DNA of 64,000 bases from contig NZ_JABASS010000007.1 in the NCBI RefSeq assembly GCF_016107545.1, positions 1 to 64,000 of the forward strand. The letters are read 5' to 3'. This DNA is from Psychrobacter namhaensis. Lineage in GTDB: Bacteria; Pseudomonadota; Gammaproteobacteria; Pseudomonadales; Moraxellaceae. The notes beneath the pieces were generated by a model. That model did not search any database. It was not told the DNA's origin and saw only the letters and a program-made list of their open reading frames with translations. Below, one piece after another: positions 1 to 9,360 of this stretch (position 1 is the first letter of the stretch; each line of letters begins with the position of its first letter). The position numbers and the translations under genes were made by a program.

Positions 1-99
1 ACAGAACTCAGTCCTTGGGTTAAACTAAACCGTCCAAGTTTTGGGGGTCAGTTCAACTAGCGTGGCTTTTTTATGGATGCTTGTTGCCGATAATGGAAC

Positions 100-411
100 T
101 TATTTATCACGGAACTTAACCGGTTGCACGGCGCCTTTAGGATTTGGCATATTGGGATAATGATGCTCATGCTCGACATCACAGTCAGCGCCAACGACAG
201 ACCCGTCTTCTTTGACTGGCTTATGAATGTAGCCAGTACGCTCGGCTGGCGGCAGATGTTCATGCTCCCACACCATGACCGCTTGCATACAGGTTTCGCG
301 CTGCTCAGCGGTTAACTTGCGGCCATCAGGCCATTTTCCGAGTTCAATCGCCATACGAAACTTATCAACCACTTCTGGCGTTAAACTGGCTAATATTATT
401 TGTTTGTCCAT
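100..411 (-). CDS. DUF1315 (YeaC-like) family protein
   Basis: A 103-residue soluble protein recognised as the DUF1315/YeaC family from its overall sequence, including the stretch LTPEVVDKFRMAIELGKWPDG near the N-terminus and a conserved QAVMVWEHEHLP segment. The function of the family is unknown. There is no signal peptide or membrane segment. The ATG at 411 is preceded by GGAGAG about 8 bases upstream, which supports this start. It lies 42 bp downstream of nadK on the same strand, so the two are probably co-transcribed with nadK first. The last 40 residues are His- and Pro-rich. Confidence 0.85.
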   Translation of the reverse strand: MDKQIILASLTPEVVDKFRMAIELGKWPDGRKLTAEQRETCMQAVMVWEHEHLPPAERTGYIHKPVKEDGSVVGADCDVEHEHHYPNMPNPKGAVQPVKFRDK

Positions 412-453
412 CCTATCTACTCTCCACCACTATTTTTTATATAACAGATGTGA

Positions 454-1458
454 TTATTCATCGTCTATAATATCATCATCAACATCAAGACTGAATTCTT
501 CTGCATGGACATTCCAGTGCAATTTGGTGCGACAAGCCTCATAAAAATCAAATCCTGGCGGATGTAACAACGTTAGCTTATCAGGATGTTTACGAATATA
601 AAGGCGCTGCTCTTGCTCAAGTGGTACGCTTGGCTTGCCATCGGCACTCACCATCGGCTGAGTACGATTGTCTTCATGAATGCGAATACAGACCTCGCTG
701 TTGCCACTCACCACAATGGGTCGACTAGATAACGTATGAGGGTGCATAGGCACCAGACAAATGGCATCCATGCTCGGATGTATGATGGGGCCACCTCCAG
801 ACAAAGCATACGCGGTAGAACCCGTCGGTGTCGCTGCTATTAAGCCATCACTGTGCTGCCTATAAACATCCTGACCATCAATTTTCATCTGAAAATCAAT
901 CATATGTACCGATTTACCCGCATGCAATACCACATCATTGAGGGCCATATCTTCATGGATAATATTGCGCCCTTCTCGTATCTCCATGGTTAAGAGAAAC
1001 CGATGATCCAGTTGATAGTCACCCATCAGCACCTGACGTAGTTTAAACGCGGCTTCTTCAGGTTTTACATCAGCCAAGAACCCCAAACGGCCACGATTGA
1101 CGCCAAGTACTGGCACACGGTAACGTGCCAGCGCCTCAGCGGCATGTAGTATCGAGCCATCACCACCGACGACGATGACCAAATCACAAATCTCACCGAT
1201 CAAGCCACGTTTAACGATTTTGACTTTTTCAATCTCAGTGAGGTTTAAGGTTGGCAAGTTAGCCGTTTGCACGTCCATAATCAATGTGAGGTTCATGTCA
1301 TTGATCGTTTGGGCTATCTGCACCAGACTTTGAGTGACACTGCGTTTTCCAGCGCGGCCCATTAACCCAATGCGCCTAAACGCAGGGTTTTTGATAGCGT
1401 GGAACAGCTCTGATTCATGTAAGTGTGGCAATCGTGCTGACTGCGCTGAGTTTTCCAT
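454..1458 (-). CDS. nadK: NAD kinase
   Basis: ATP-dependent NAD kinase, a cytoplasmic enzyme that makes NADP from NAD. It shows the hallmark GGDGS motif (about residues 98-102), the NRGRLGFLAD segment, the ALND motif (about 172) and the Gly-rich TPTGSTAYALSGGG segment (about 210-223). The start is uncertain. I use ATG 1458 (334 residues), with a weak GAG upstream; in-frame alternatives are ATG 1473 and TTG 1488. The C-terminus ends in an unusual run of aspartates (seven acidic residues in the last ten) that is not part of the catalytic fold. It is followed by the DUF1315 gene. Confidence 0.95.
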   Translation of the reverse strand: MENSAQSARLPHLHESELFHAIKNPAFRRIGLMGRAGKRSVTQSLVQIAQTINDMNLTLIMDVQTANLPTLNLTEIEKVKIVKRGLIGEICDLVIVVGGDGSILHAAEALARYRVPVLGVNRGRLGFLADVKPEEAAFKLRQVLMGDYQLDHRFLLTMEIREGRNIIHEDMALNDVVLHAGKSVHMIDFQMKIDGQDVYRQHSDGLIAATPTGSTAYALSGGGPIIHPSMDAICLVPMHPHTLSSRPIVVSGNSEVCIRIHEDNRTQPMVSADGKPSVPLEQEQRLYIRKHPDKLTLLHPPGFDFYEACRTKLHWNVHAEEFSLDVDDDIIDDE

Positions 1459-1687
1459 AAAACGACTCGGCATAACGGTAAAATACAAGGCAATGATAGC
1501 GATAAATGATTACTTAGACTAGCATGTTTATGAATTATCGTTGTTAACTGTCGTAATCAACCCCATATAACAGCTATCACACGTTAACTTTAGACGTGTT
1601 CATATCGCTACTTAACCCCTCTTTATGCTAGTCCATTGGGCGACTCTAGAGTGGCGCGAGGCCTTGATGGCTGTCACGTAAACACAG

Positions 1688-1715
1688 TTGACAATAATAA
1701 GGGTTTTGCTAAAGT
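1688..1715 (+). promoter_or_regulatory. Candidate sigma-70 promoter for the Bax-inhibitor gene
   Basis: A perfect TTGACA -35 hexamer (1688-1693) is followed after 16 bases by TAAAGT (1710-1715), a 4/6 match to the -10 consensus. The start codon is about 40 bases downstream, a normal leader length. Called by eye only. Confidence 0.45.
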
Positions 1716-1757
1716 AGCTCATATCTATATTGTTTATATTTTATTAAGGATACATGT

Positions 1758-2480
1758 ATGGCCAATCCTATTGTCAGTCGCGCAGAGCTTGCGATCGGCG
1801 GTAATCCTATGACGGTCAAGGGCGTGATTCAAAAGACCAGTCTGTTACTTGGATTATCCGCTATCACTGGTGTGGGCTTTTTCTTTTATGCCCTCATGGC
1901 TGGTTTGTCGCAAGGTTTTATTACGATGGCAGCCTTTGGTAGTATGTTTGCCGCTTTTGGTCTCGCTCTTTTTATCACCTTTAAGCCACAAAAAGCCAAA
2001 ACGTTAGCAGTGCCTTATGCACTTTTAGAAGGCATATTCTTGGGCGGTATTTCTCTGTTCTTTATGAGAATGTATCCAAGCGTGCCAGTGACTGCTATGT
2101 GTGCAACTTTTGTGACAGCGGCCGTTATGTTAGGGCTATATCGCTCAGGTCTGGTTAAAGTCACTGAAAAATTCCGCTCGATTGTGACCTCAGCGGTTAT
2201 TGCTATCATGCTTGTGTATGTGGCGCAATGGGTGCTTTCTTTAGCATTCGGCTCGTCCTTACCCTTCTTGTTTGAAGGTGGCGCTATTGCTATTGGCTTT
2301 AGCTTATTCGTGATTGTTATCGCTTCTTTCACGCTACTGCTAGACTTCGATAACATCGATCGCGGTGTGGCGATGGGGGTTTCTGAAGATTACGAATGGT
2401 TATTCAGTATCGGTATCCTTGCCACCCTAGTGTGGATGTATATCGAATTTATGCGTCTACTAAGCTACCTACAAGACTAA
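1758..2480 (+). CDS. Bax inhibitor-1/YccA family membrane protein
   Basis: A 240-residue, strongly hydrophobic protein with about seven predicted transmembrane helices running from residue 28 to the C-terminus. The end has the family pattern of an Asp-containing helix (LLLDFDNIDRG) followed by a final helix and a charged tail. Members of the Bax inhibitor-1/YccA family are inner-membrane proteins; some modulate FtsH proteolysis and others conduct ions, and the role of this one cannot be read from sequence. The ATG at 1758 follows AAGGA with good spacing. It is a single-gene unit bounded by its own promoter and the terminator at 2515-2550. Confidence 0.88.
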   Translation: MANPIVSRAELAIGGNPMTVKGVIQKTSLLLGLSAITGVGFFFYALMAGLSQGFITMAAFGSMFAAFGLALFITFKPQKAKTLAVPYALLEGIFLGGISLFFMRMYPSVPVTAMCATFVTAAVMLGLYRSGLVKVTEKFRSIVTSAVIAIMLVYVAQWVLSLAFGSSLPFLFEGGAIAIGFSLFVIVIASFTLLLDFDNIDRGVAMGVSEDYEWLFSIGILATLVWMYIEFMRLLSYLQD

Positions 2481-2514
2481 TCTAACGTCTGTCTAACGAT
2501 CATTTGGTTTCAAT

Positions 2515-2550
2515 AAAAAGGCCGCCTTTTATTAAAGACGGCCTTTTTTT
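2515..2550 (+). terminator. Bidirectional intrinsic terminator
   Basis: A GC-rich stem (GGCCG and CTTT arms pairing with AAAG and CGGCC across one mismatch) has an A-run on its left and an eight-base T-run on its right. It lies after the Bax-inhibitor gene and is suited to stopping transcription in both directions, although the ccoI stop is still about 90 bp away. Confidence 0.85.
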
Positions 2551-2636
2551 ATGGCGTAGTGCCAGCCCCACTTCTAGTCATTAAAACAGATAGACAGCGC
2601 CAAGCCATTTTTAGAATGATATTTTTTAGAGTGACA

Positions 2637-5486
2637 TTAGGCGCGTTTCAGACGTAGCGCATTTAACACCACAAACAATGAGCTTAGCGACATACCAATA
2701 GCAGCAAGCCAAGGCGGTACATAGCCTAAAGCAGCTGGAATCAACACAACACCGTTATACATCAGTGCCCAGCGAAAATTTTGCTTGATGATGCGTTCGG
2801 TTTTATCGGCGATACGTTTGGCCGCAGTAATGGCTTCGATTTGTCCATTCAAAATAATACTGTCACTCGACACTTGCGCCAAATCCGCCGCGCCAGCAAT
2901 CGAAGTCGAAACATCGGCCGCTGCTAATACGGGGGCATCGTTGATCCCATCCCCAACCATCAATACCACCGCCCCTTTGGCTTGCAATGTTTGAATATGG
3001 TTGACCTTATCCGTCGGTGATAGACCATTGTAGGCAAACTGCATCTCTAAGCGCTCAGCCATCGCCAGCGCTTGTGGGCTTGGGTCACCTGTTAGCATCA
3101 CAGACTCAATGCCCAGCCCTTTAAGCGCGTCAAGCATTGGCTTAGCACTATCACGCACCTTATCATTAAAATAGAAACACGCCAGCGCTTGCCAAGTGTT
3201 TGACTCCCTTTTCTGACAGGACAGTACCACCGCTGAGCTGGCTCGCTGTGCCCCCAAATCGATGGTCAAATCATGATTGCCAGTGGTATGAGTATTAAGG
3301 CTATCTAAAGCAAAGTCCACATGTCCAATGCGGTACACAACGCCATCAATCATGGCCTCCACCCCACCTGCTGGATAATGCTGCAACGCTTGGGTCGCGG
3401 GTAGATGTAACTGATAAGCAGCCGTCAGTAAGGCATGCGCGATTGGATGGCGACTACCCACCTCTAAAGCTGCGGCGATGGCTAATAGCTCATCTTTCTG
3501 CGCAGATAGTGCTAAAGCGTTAGGGTCATTTTGATTGATAGGCGTGGCTGGCTCAATATTTAGTAAATTTGGCTTACCATAAGTCAGCGTACCCGTTTTA
3601 TCAAAAGCCACGTGGGTGATCTCAGCGAGCGTTTGCAGTGTATGCCCACGCGTCGTCAAAAAACCGTAGCTGGCCAGTCGATTGGTCGCCACCGTTAGGG
3701 CGATGGGTGTCGCTAAGGACAGCGCACAAGGACACGTCGCGACCAAAACCGCTACCGTGGCCCAAATGGCTTGGCTTGGATCGACCATGTACCAACCGAT
3801 AAAGACCAAGACCGACAATACTAATATCCGCGCCACAAACCAACGTGCCAGCTTATCCGCTTGCTGCGCAAGTTTTGGTTTCTCACTCATGGCACGGTTC
3901 ATCAGTCTATCAATCAAGCCTATTTGGCTGTCTTCTGGCAATGCTGTGACCAGCATCTCAAACGGCTGGCTGTCGTTTTGCGCGCCGCCAACGATATAGT
4001 CGCCTTGGTTCTTGATAATCAGGTCGCCCTCACCGGTTAGCAGACTTTGCGATACCGTTGCGGTTGGACTGAGCAAAATACCATCGCTAATGATCTCAGA
4101 ACCAGCTTCAACCATAACAATGTCACCCACTTGTAAACTATGGGCTGTCACCATCTGCTTCTTTTCTGCATTATTTTCTAAATCATTTTCTGTTTTTGAT
4201 CGCGCTAACAACTGATTGCGTGACTGCTGCCAGTCTTGGGCAATACGCGACGTTAACTGATGGACATTGGCCTCCATACGCTGCATAAAGTCAGGCATGG
4301 CTTCTGCTTTAGTGCTTGACACGTTTTGCTCGCCCATCTCATTGACAATCAATACACCAGTCGGCGCGGTAGACTCTTTAATGGCTTTATCCGTCTCATT
4401 CTGCTGAGATTCGTTATCCTTGAGCTGCTGTAAAATACGCGCCGCAGCCCTTTTATCTTCAGCCACTTTTTGGACCAGCACAGGCTCCACCACCACCAGA
4501 TCATTGGCCATAGTGGCGGCTTTTAAACGGGCATTGTGTTCAATATAACGCCCTGCTAATAAAAAGAAGATAAACATACTGACTGAGTCGTAGTACGTCT
4601 CTCCTTGTCCAGTAACGGTGGCATAGAGGCTGGCAAAAAAAGTGATGATCAAGGCCAAGCTAACGGGTACATCCATATTGACTTGGCGAGCCCGTATCGC
4701 TGACCATGCTGAGGTAAAAAAAGGAATACCGGCATAAAAGAAGACAGGCGTGCTGACAAATAAAGATACCCACCGCAAAAAATCACGCTGGAATATCAAC
4801 ATGTCGCTGTACTCACCAAAATAAAGCGCCACAGCATACATCATCGCCTGCATCGAACCCAATGCCGCGATACCTAGACGTAATAGCATTTGATTGTTGT
4901 GGCGCGCCAGCATGGCTTCATGGGTATCTTGCCGGTAAGGCTTAGCTTCGTAGCCGATTTCATTGATGATGGCTAGAATACGGCTGATCGGTAGCTTCTC
5001 TTCATTCCAAATCACCCGCATACGCTGGTTGGTCAAATTCACCTGACATTTACTAACGCCCTCTAACTCATCGAGGCGCGACTCGATCAACCACGTACAG
5101 GCAGCGCAGCGTAAGTTATTGACAGAGAGCTCTGCCACTGACAGACCATCTTGCGCGTAGACAAACTGCGACTTTATCTCGTCATGATCGTAAGCTTCAA
5201 GTCGAGTCAGCTGGGTGGGTAGGCTTGCCGTGCGATTAATCTCTGAGCGGTCGAGATAATACTGCTCAAGCCCTGCTTCTACGATACTTTGTGACGCTAA
5301 CTGACACCCCATACAACACATCTCACGAGACTTGCCTAGTATCTCTGCATGAAACGGGGGCTGGGGTACGGGATCACCGCAGTGGAAGCAGTGACCTGCG
5401 CGTGGTAGCACCAAACCTTCGGTGATAGAGTTGTCTTCATAATGATGGCTGGTGGTGGATGACACTGGTGATGAGGTACTAGACAT
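2637..5486 (-). CDS. ccoI: Cbb3 oxidase-type copper-transporting P-type ATPase CcoI (FixI)
   Basis: A P1B copper ATPase of the CcoI/FixI type, which exports Cu(I) for assembly of cbb3 cytochrome oxidase. The N-terminal Cys-rich region (CFHC at 33-36, CCMGC at 57-61) is typical of CcoI. It is followed by a heavy-metal-associated domain with CAAC (127-130), membrane helices from about 200, the actuator TGE (484-486), the CPC metal site (585-587), the DKTGTLT phosphorylation site (629-635) and a C-terminal GDGIND segment. At 949 residues it is longer than CcoI proteins I know of (about 800). The excess is a hydrophilic insertion at about residues 342-440, between a membrane helix and the actuator domain. 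No ccoNOP or ccoG/ccoS genes adjoin it here. Confidence 0.93.
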   Translation of the reverse strand: MSSTSSPVSSTTSHHYEDNSITEGLVLPRAGHCFHCGDPVPQPPFHAEILGKSREMCCMGCQLASQSIVEAGLEQYYLDRSEINRTASLPTQLTRLEAYDHDEIKSQFVYAQDGLSVAELSVNNLRCAACTWLIESRLDELEGVSKCQVNLTNQRMRVIWNEEKLPISRILAIINEIGYEAKPYRQDTHEAMLARHNNQMLLRLGIAALGSMQAMMYAVALYFGEYSDMLIFQRDFLRWVSLFVSTPVFFYAGIPFFTSAWSAIRARQVNMDVPVSLALIITFFASLYATVTGQGETYYDSVSMFIFFLLAGRYIEHNARLKAATMANDLVVVEPVLVQKVAEDKRAAARILQQLKDNESQQNETDKAIKESTAPTGVLIVNEMGEQNVSSTKAEAMPDFMQRMEANVHQLTSRIAQDWQQSRNQLLARSKTENDLENNAEKKQMVTAHSLQVGDIVMVEAGSEIISDGILLSPTATVSQSLLTGEGDLIIKNQGDYIVGGAQNDSQPFEMLVTALPEDSQIGLIDRLMNRAMSEKPKLAQQADKLARWFVARILVLSVLVFIGWYMVDPSQAIWATVAVLVATCPCALSLATPIALTVATNRLASYGFLTTRGHTLQTLAEITHVAFDKTGTLTYGKPNLLNIEPATPINQNDPNALALSAQKDELLAIAAALEVGSRHPIAHALLTAAYQLHLPATQALQHYPAGGVEAMIDGVVYRIGHVDFALDSLNTHTTGNHDLTIDLGAQRASSAVVLSCQKRESNTWQALACFYFNDKVRDSAKPMLDALKGLGIESVMLTGDPSPQALAMAERLEMQFAYNGLSPTDKVNHIQTLQAKGAVVLMVGDGINDAPVLAAADVSTSIAGAADLAQVSSDSIILNGQIEAITAAKRIADKTERIIKQNFRWALMYNGVVLIPAALGYVPPWLAAIGMSLSSLFVVLNALRLKRA

Positions 5487-5894
5487 AATCGCGCTTACTT
5501 CCTTTATATAGGTTTGCTTAAACCCTATTCGCTCTCAGTAAACTTGCTATCGTTAAGGGTGCGTGCCCTCTTTCAAAATGCGATTTTCAATCGTATTGGC
5601 TTCGACCCGTTAGCACAGAATAAGAAACGATGGCGGATCCATACAAAACACATCATGATAACAATCGTAACTTGCTGTCTTATATGGCACTGGTAAACCC
5701 AATTAAAAGCGGCTCATACTTTATGATGAATACGAGTATTACAATAGAGATTATACTATAAGCACTCGTGGTAAACAGCCCTATCACCCCTGATCTACGA
5801 CCAATGAATGCCTGCGTTGACGATGATAGATTGAAAAATTTGTCAATTTGAGTCATTATGAGGCAGTTTTTTATCCAAAAATGGTGCGACATCA
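5487..5894. other. Divergent ccoI-mrcB intergenic region
   Basis: 408 bp between two divergent genes, presumably holding both promoters. It is AT-rich in the right half. I see no convincing gene, tRNA or FNR/Anr box; a TTGA-N8-TCAA pair near 5832-5847 has the wrong spacing for FNR. Confidence 0.5.
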
Positions 5895-8390
5895 GTGCAA
5901 AAATCCAATTCTAAGTTACCAAACTCCAAGCTACCACAGCCCTCTAAGTCTGCTAGACACACGCTACCCTCTCAGCAACGCGGCTTGGTGTTTAGTAGTC
6001 TACTATTAATCGTCATCATCGCTGGCATGGTGCTATTGGCGCTGTATTTAGTTAAGCTGGATCGCACCATCACTCATAAGTTTGAGGGTAAGCGCTGGGA
6101 TATTCCTGCCAAAGTGTACTCGCAGCCACTAGAGTTGTATCAAGGCGCCAATGTCGATAGAGATACCATGAAGACATGGCTAGAGTTGCTCAATTATCAG
6201 AGCAGCAAAGCGTATGATCGCACCGGCACTTACCATAGATCAGGCAATACTTATTTTATCCATACGCGCGGCTTTACTTATAGTGCCAACGATGTGGACA
6301 AAGAGCAGGTCATCAAAATGACCATTGCGGGTAATAAGATTGAGTCTGTACAAAGCACCTTACCTGCCAAAAGTGGCATCATTCGCTTAGAGCCGGTGAA
6401 TATTGGTGGTATCTACCCAGACAGTAACGAAGATCGAATGGTCGTCTCCTTAGACGAAGTGCCTCAGCCATTAATTGATGCGTTGATCGCCACCGAAGAT
6501 CGCGCTTTTTATGAACACAAAGGGGTATCTCTCCGTGGGATTGCTCGCGCCGTTATTAATAACTTCTCTGGTGGCGCAAGACAAGGTGGCTCGACCATTA
6601 CTCAGCAGCTTATCAAAAACTTCTATCTGAATTCGGACCGTACGCTGAAACGCAAAGCCAACGAAGCATTGATGGCTGTATTACTCGAACTGCATTATAG
6701 CAAAGATGAAATTTTACAAACCTATCTAAATGAGATTTACTTAGGTCAAAACGGTAACCGTTCTATCAATGGTTTTGGTTTGGCGTCACAGTTTTACTTT
6801 GACAAACCGCTCAATGAGCTACGCTTAGACCAGCAAGCGATGCTCGTCGGTATGGCCAAAGGACCAAGTATTTATAACCCACGCCGCCATCCAAACGATT
6901 CAAAAGCGCGCCGTGATGTGGTACTGAGTAATATGCTGGCAGTGGGCTCCATCAGCCAAGAGGAATACGACAAAGCCATAGAGCAGCCGCTTGGTGTCGT
7001 TGATAAGCCCGTGGAAGGCAAGAGTCAGTTCCCTGACTTTTTGGATATCGTGAAACGTGAGCTAAATACTGTCTACTACTCTGATGACCTCAAAAACGAG
7101 GGCCTGACTATTATTAGTACCCTAGATCCTATTGCTCAGTTAGCAGCAGACAAAGCGGTTGATAGAAAGCTTGGTGAACTGCGTCGTAACAGTAGCAAAA
7201 CTAAGGATTTGCAAGGGGCATTAGTGAGTGCCAACCCTGAAACTGGTGAATTGGTGGCAGTGGTAGGCAGTGGTAGTGAGTTTACAGGATTTAACCGTGC
7301 TGTCGATGCCAAACGCCAAGTAGGCTCTTTGTTGAAGCCGATCATTTACATGACGGCGCTCGAGAGTGGTCGCTATAATTTGGCTAGTTCAGTAGATGAC
7401 TCACCAATCACTGTCACTTTAAACGATGGCACTGAGTGGAACCCAAAAAACTATGACAATCGTGATCATGGCTCTGTGCCCCTGACCACAGCGTTAGCGC
7501 AATCTTATAACCAAGCGGCTGTACGCTTAGGGATGGAGTTTGGCGTCAACACCTTTGCCAAGCAGCTACAACGTATGGGGATTAAAGAAAAAGTACCCCC
7601 CTATCCATCAGCGTTGTTAGGCTCTGTCAACCTTAGCCCTATGGATATGCTTGGTATCTATCAAGTTTTTGCAACTGGGGGCTTTCGCACGCCTATTCAT
7701 AGTATTCGCACTGTGATTGATGATCGCGGCCGTATTTTGCAGCGTACTGGCCTAAATACTCAGCGTAGCATTCCACCTGAAACCAATTTTTTGACAAACT
7801 ACGCGCTACAGCAAGTGGTCTCAAATGGTACCGCTAGACGTGCGCAATCACTTGGTAGCAATTTGAATCTTGCGGGCAAAACAGGCACGACAAACGATTA
7901 CCGCGATGCTTGGTTTGCAGGCTATAGTGGCAATTATGTCAGTGTGGTATGGGTGGGCCGCGACGACAACAAGCCGATAGGTTTGAGCGGTGGTACTGGC
8001 GCACTACCGGTCTGGGTAGATTACATGAAACGCTTAAAACTCACACCTGTGGCCCTACCCGAGCCTGAAGGTATCGAATGGCTGTGGCTTGAAAACAACT
8101 CAGGCAAGCTGTCTAACGAGCGCTGTGCCGATGCGCGCTACTTACCAGTGATGTCAGCGCATCTACCAGAAGAAGCCAGCAGTTGTGCGCTTAGATTGTA
8201 TCAACAAGATCAGGCGCGTGAGCAAAGCCAGCAAGGTGCTATCAACCAGCAACGCCGCCGTGAAGGTTTAGAGATTCCAAATGGTGAAGCCGTTGACACC
8301 GATAGCCAAGAAGACAATGACGGACAAACTGATAATGGTACAGAAAGTCGTACTGATACTTGGTATGATCGTGCCGTTGAATGGTTCTAA
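5895..8390 (+). CDS. mrcB: Penicillin-binding protein 1B (bifunctional transglycosylase/transpeptidase)
   Basis: A class A PBP that polymerises and cross-links peptidoglycan at the outer face of the inner membrane. It has a short cytoplasmic N-terminus, one membrane anchor (about 31-53) and a UvrB domain 2-like segment typical of PBP1B. The glycosyltransferase domain has the catalytic EDRAFYEHKG (201-210) and GGSTITQQL (231-239). The transpeptidase domain has SLLK (478-481), SYN (537-539) and KTG (662-664). At 831 residues it is of normal length. The start is GTG 5895. The Asp/Gln-rich C-terminal tail overlaps the extended reading frame of the following lipoprotein gene, suggesting co-transcription. 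Confidence 0.96.
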   Translation: MQKSNSKLPNSKLPQPSKSARHTLPSQQRGLVFSSLLLIVIIAGMVLLALYLVKLDRTITHKFEGKRWDIPAKVYSQPLELYQGANVDRDTMKTWLELLNYQSSKAYDRTGTYHRSGNTYFIHTRGFTYSANDVDKEQVIKMTIAGNKIESVQSTLPAKSGIIRLEPVNIGGIYPDSNEDRMVVSLDEVPQPLIDALIATEDRAFYEHKGVSLRGIARAVINNFSGGARQGGSTITQQLIKNFYLNSDRTLKRKANEALMAVLLELHYSKDEILQTYLNEIYLGQNGNRSINGFGLASQFYFDKPLNELRLDQQAMLVGMAKGPSIYNPRRHPNDSKARRDVVLSNMLAVGSISQEEYDKAIEQPLGVVDKPVEGKSQFPDFLDIVKRELNTVYYSDDLKNEGLTIISTLDPIAQLAADKAVDRKLGELRRNSSKTKDLQGALVSANPETGELVAVVGSGSEFTGFNRAVDAKRQVGSLLKPIIYMTALESGRYNLASSVDDSPITVTLNDGTEWNPKNYDNRDHGSVPLTTALAQSYNQAAVRLGMEFGVNTFAKQLQRMGIKEKVPPYPSALLGSVNLSPMDMLGIYQVFATGGFRTPIHSIRTVIDDRGRILQRTGLNTQRSIPPETNFLTNYALQQVVSNGTARRAQSLGSNLNLAGKTGTTNDYRDAWFAGYSGNYVSVVWVGRDDNKPIGLSGGTGALPVWVDYMKRLKLTPVALPEPEGIEWLWLENNSGKLSNERCADARYLPVMSAHLPEEASSCALRLYQQDQAREQSQQGAINQQRRREGLEIPNGEAVDTDSQEDNDGQTDNGTESRTDTWYDRAVEWF

Positions 8391-8422
8391 AAGTGTTTTT
8401 TAAACTTAAAAAAGGTCTCAAC

Positions 8423-9229
8423 ATGGTGTTTCCTCTAACGCAAACTGTATCAGCCAAGCCGCCCATTATCACGCGGCTTAAAAAAGCGACGCCAGTCAAT
8501 ACAATGTCCGTAGTCAGTGCTCTTGCTATGATGCTAAGTGTGAGCGCTTGTCAGACGGCGCCCCATACCGAAACCTCTATACAAAAAACACCCGCTCAAA
8601 CTGTTACATCAGCGCAAACACAAGCCACCTCGACGCCCGCTGTCACACAAGCGCCGATTATCAGAACAGAAGACAACTATACGATCGAATCTGATCGTTC
8701 CTCTGAACCTTCGGGCACACCAAATCCGTTGACGCAAGACACGCCTGCCTTTCCATCCTCTAACCCCGTGACAACTGAACCTGATACGGTTATTATTGCG
8801 CCTTCTCGCGATGACTACGTCATCTCTGAGCCAGCAGCGCCGTCACACAATGAGCTACTAGAACAGGCAAGAAAAAACTCACAACAACGCACACCGCAAT
8901 CTGCCAGTAGTAACAGCACCCTGCCAGCATTTCGCAATCTGATGCAAGTCGGTATCAGGCAGCTAAAATCTGGCGAGTTGACCAATGCTGAAAACAGCTT
9001 TACCCGTGCTCAGCGCTTAGCGCCAAAATCCTCTGCGGTGTACTTTTACTTGGCTCAAGTGGCCTTAAAAAAGAACCAACCGCGTAAGGCTGAAGCCATG
9101 GCACGCCGTGGCCTTAGTGTCTCTCAAGATACGAGTCGCAGACGGGCACTGTGGCAAATCATCTTGCAATCAGGGCAAGCACAAGGTAATGCACGTGTGG
9201 TCAGTGAAGCGAAACAAGCCTTACGCTAG
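8423..9229 (+). CDS. TPR-repeat lipoprotein
   Basis: A 268-residue predicted lipoprotein of unknown role. A basic N-region and hydrophobic stretch lead to a lipobox ending in Cys (LSVSAC). A long Thr/Pro/Ser-rich linker follows, then a C-terminal tetratricopeptide region (about 175-268) with the pattern LKSGELTNAENSFTRAQRLAP and a second TPR unit. I chose ATG 8423 because AAAGG lies just upstream; an in-frame ATG at 8381 would overlap mrcB by 10 bases. Its position directly after mrcB suggests an envelope or peptidoglycan-related role, for example as a PBP1B partner. That is inference from context only. Confidence 0.82.
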   Translation: MVFPLTQTVSAKPPIITRLKKATPVNTMSVVSALAMMLSVSACQTAPHTETSIQKTPAQTVTSAQTQATSTPAVTQAPIIRTEDNYTIESDRSSEPSGTPNPLTQDTPAFPSSNPVTTEPDTVIIAPSRDDYVISEPAAPSHNELLEQARKNSQQRTPQSASSNSTLPAFRNLMQVGIRQLKSGELTNAENSFTRAQRLAPKSSAVYFYLAQVALKKNQPRKAEAMARRGLSVSQDTSRRRALWQIILQSGQAQGNARVVSEAKQALR

Positions 9230-9360
9230 TACCTGTAAACACTGCGTCATCAAACTCTTGAGTAGTCAGTACAAAAGTGACCTCGTTAACTTTTGCACCC
9301 TACGCATTTATAATTTCTCCAACTCACCTATTTATTTTATTTTAGCTTAAGGTTATCGTT

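Noticed and set aside
1-99. Possible repeat or terminator at the left edge
   Set aside because: The first 99 bases end in a short T-run, but I could not find a convincing stem or a second copy in the window.
5832-5847. Possible FNR/Anr box upstream of ccoI
   Set aside because: TTGA and TCAA are spaced by 8 bases, whereas FNR-type sites need 6, so it does not support oxygen regulation of ccoI.
5680-5892. 70-codon minus-strand frame with a hydrophobic stretch upstream of mrcB
   Set aside because: No ribosome binding site, and it is embedded in the divergent ccoI-mrcB promoter region. One hydrophobic stretch is not enough to call a gene.
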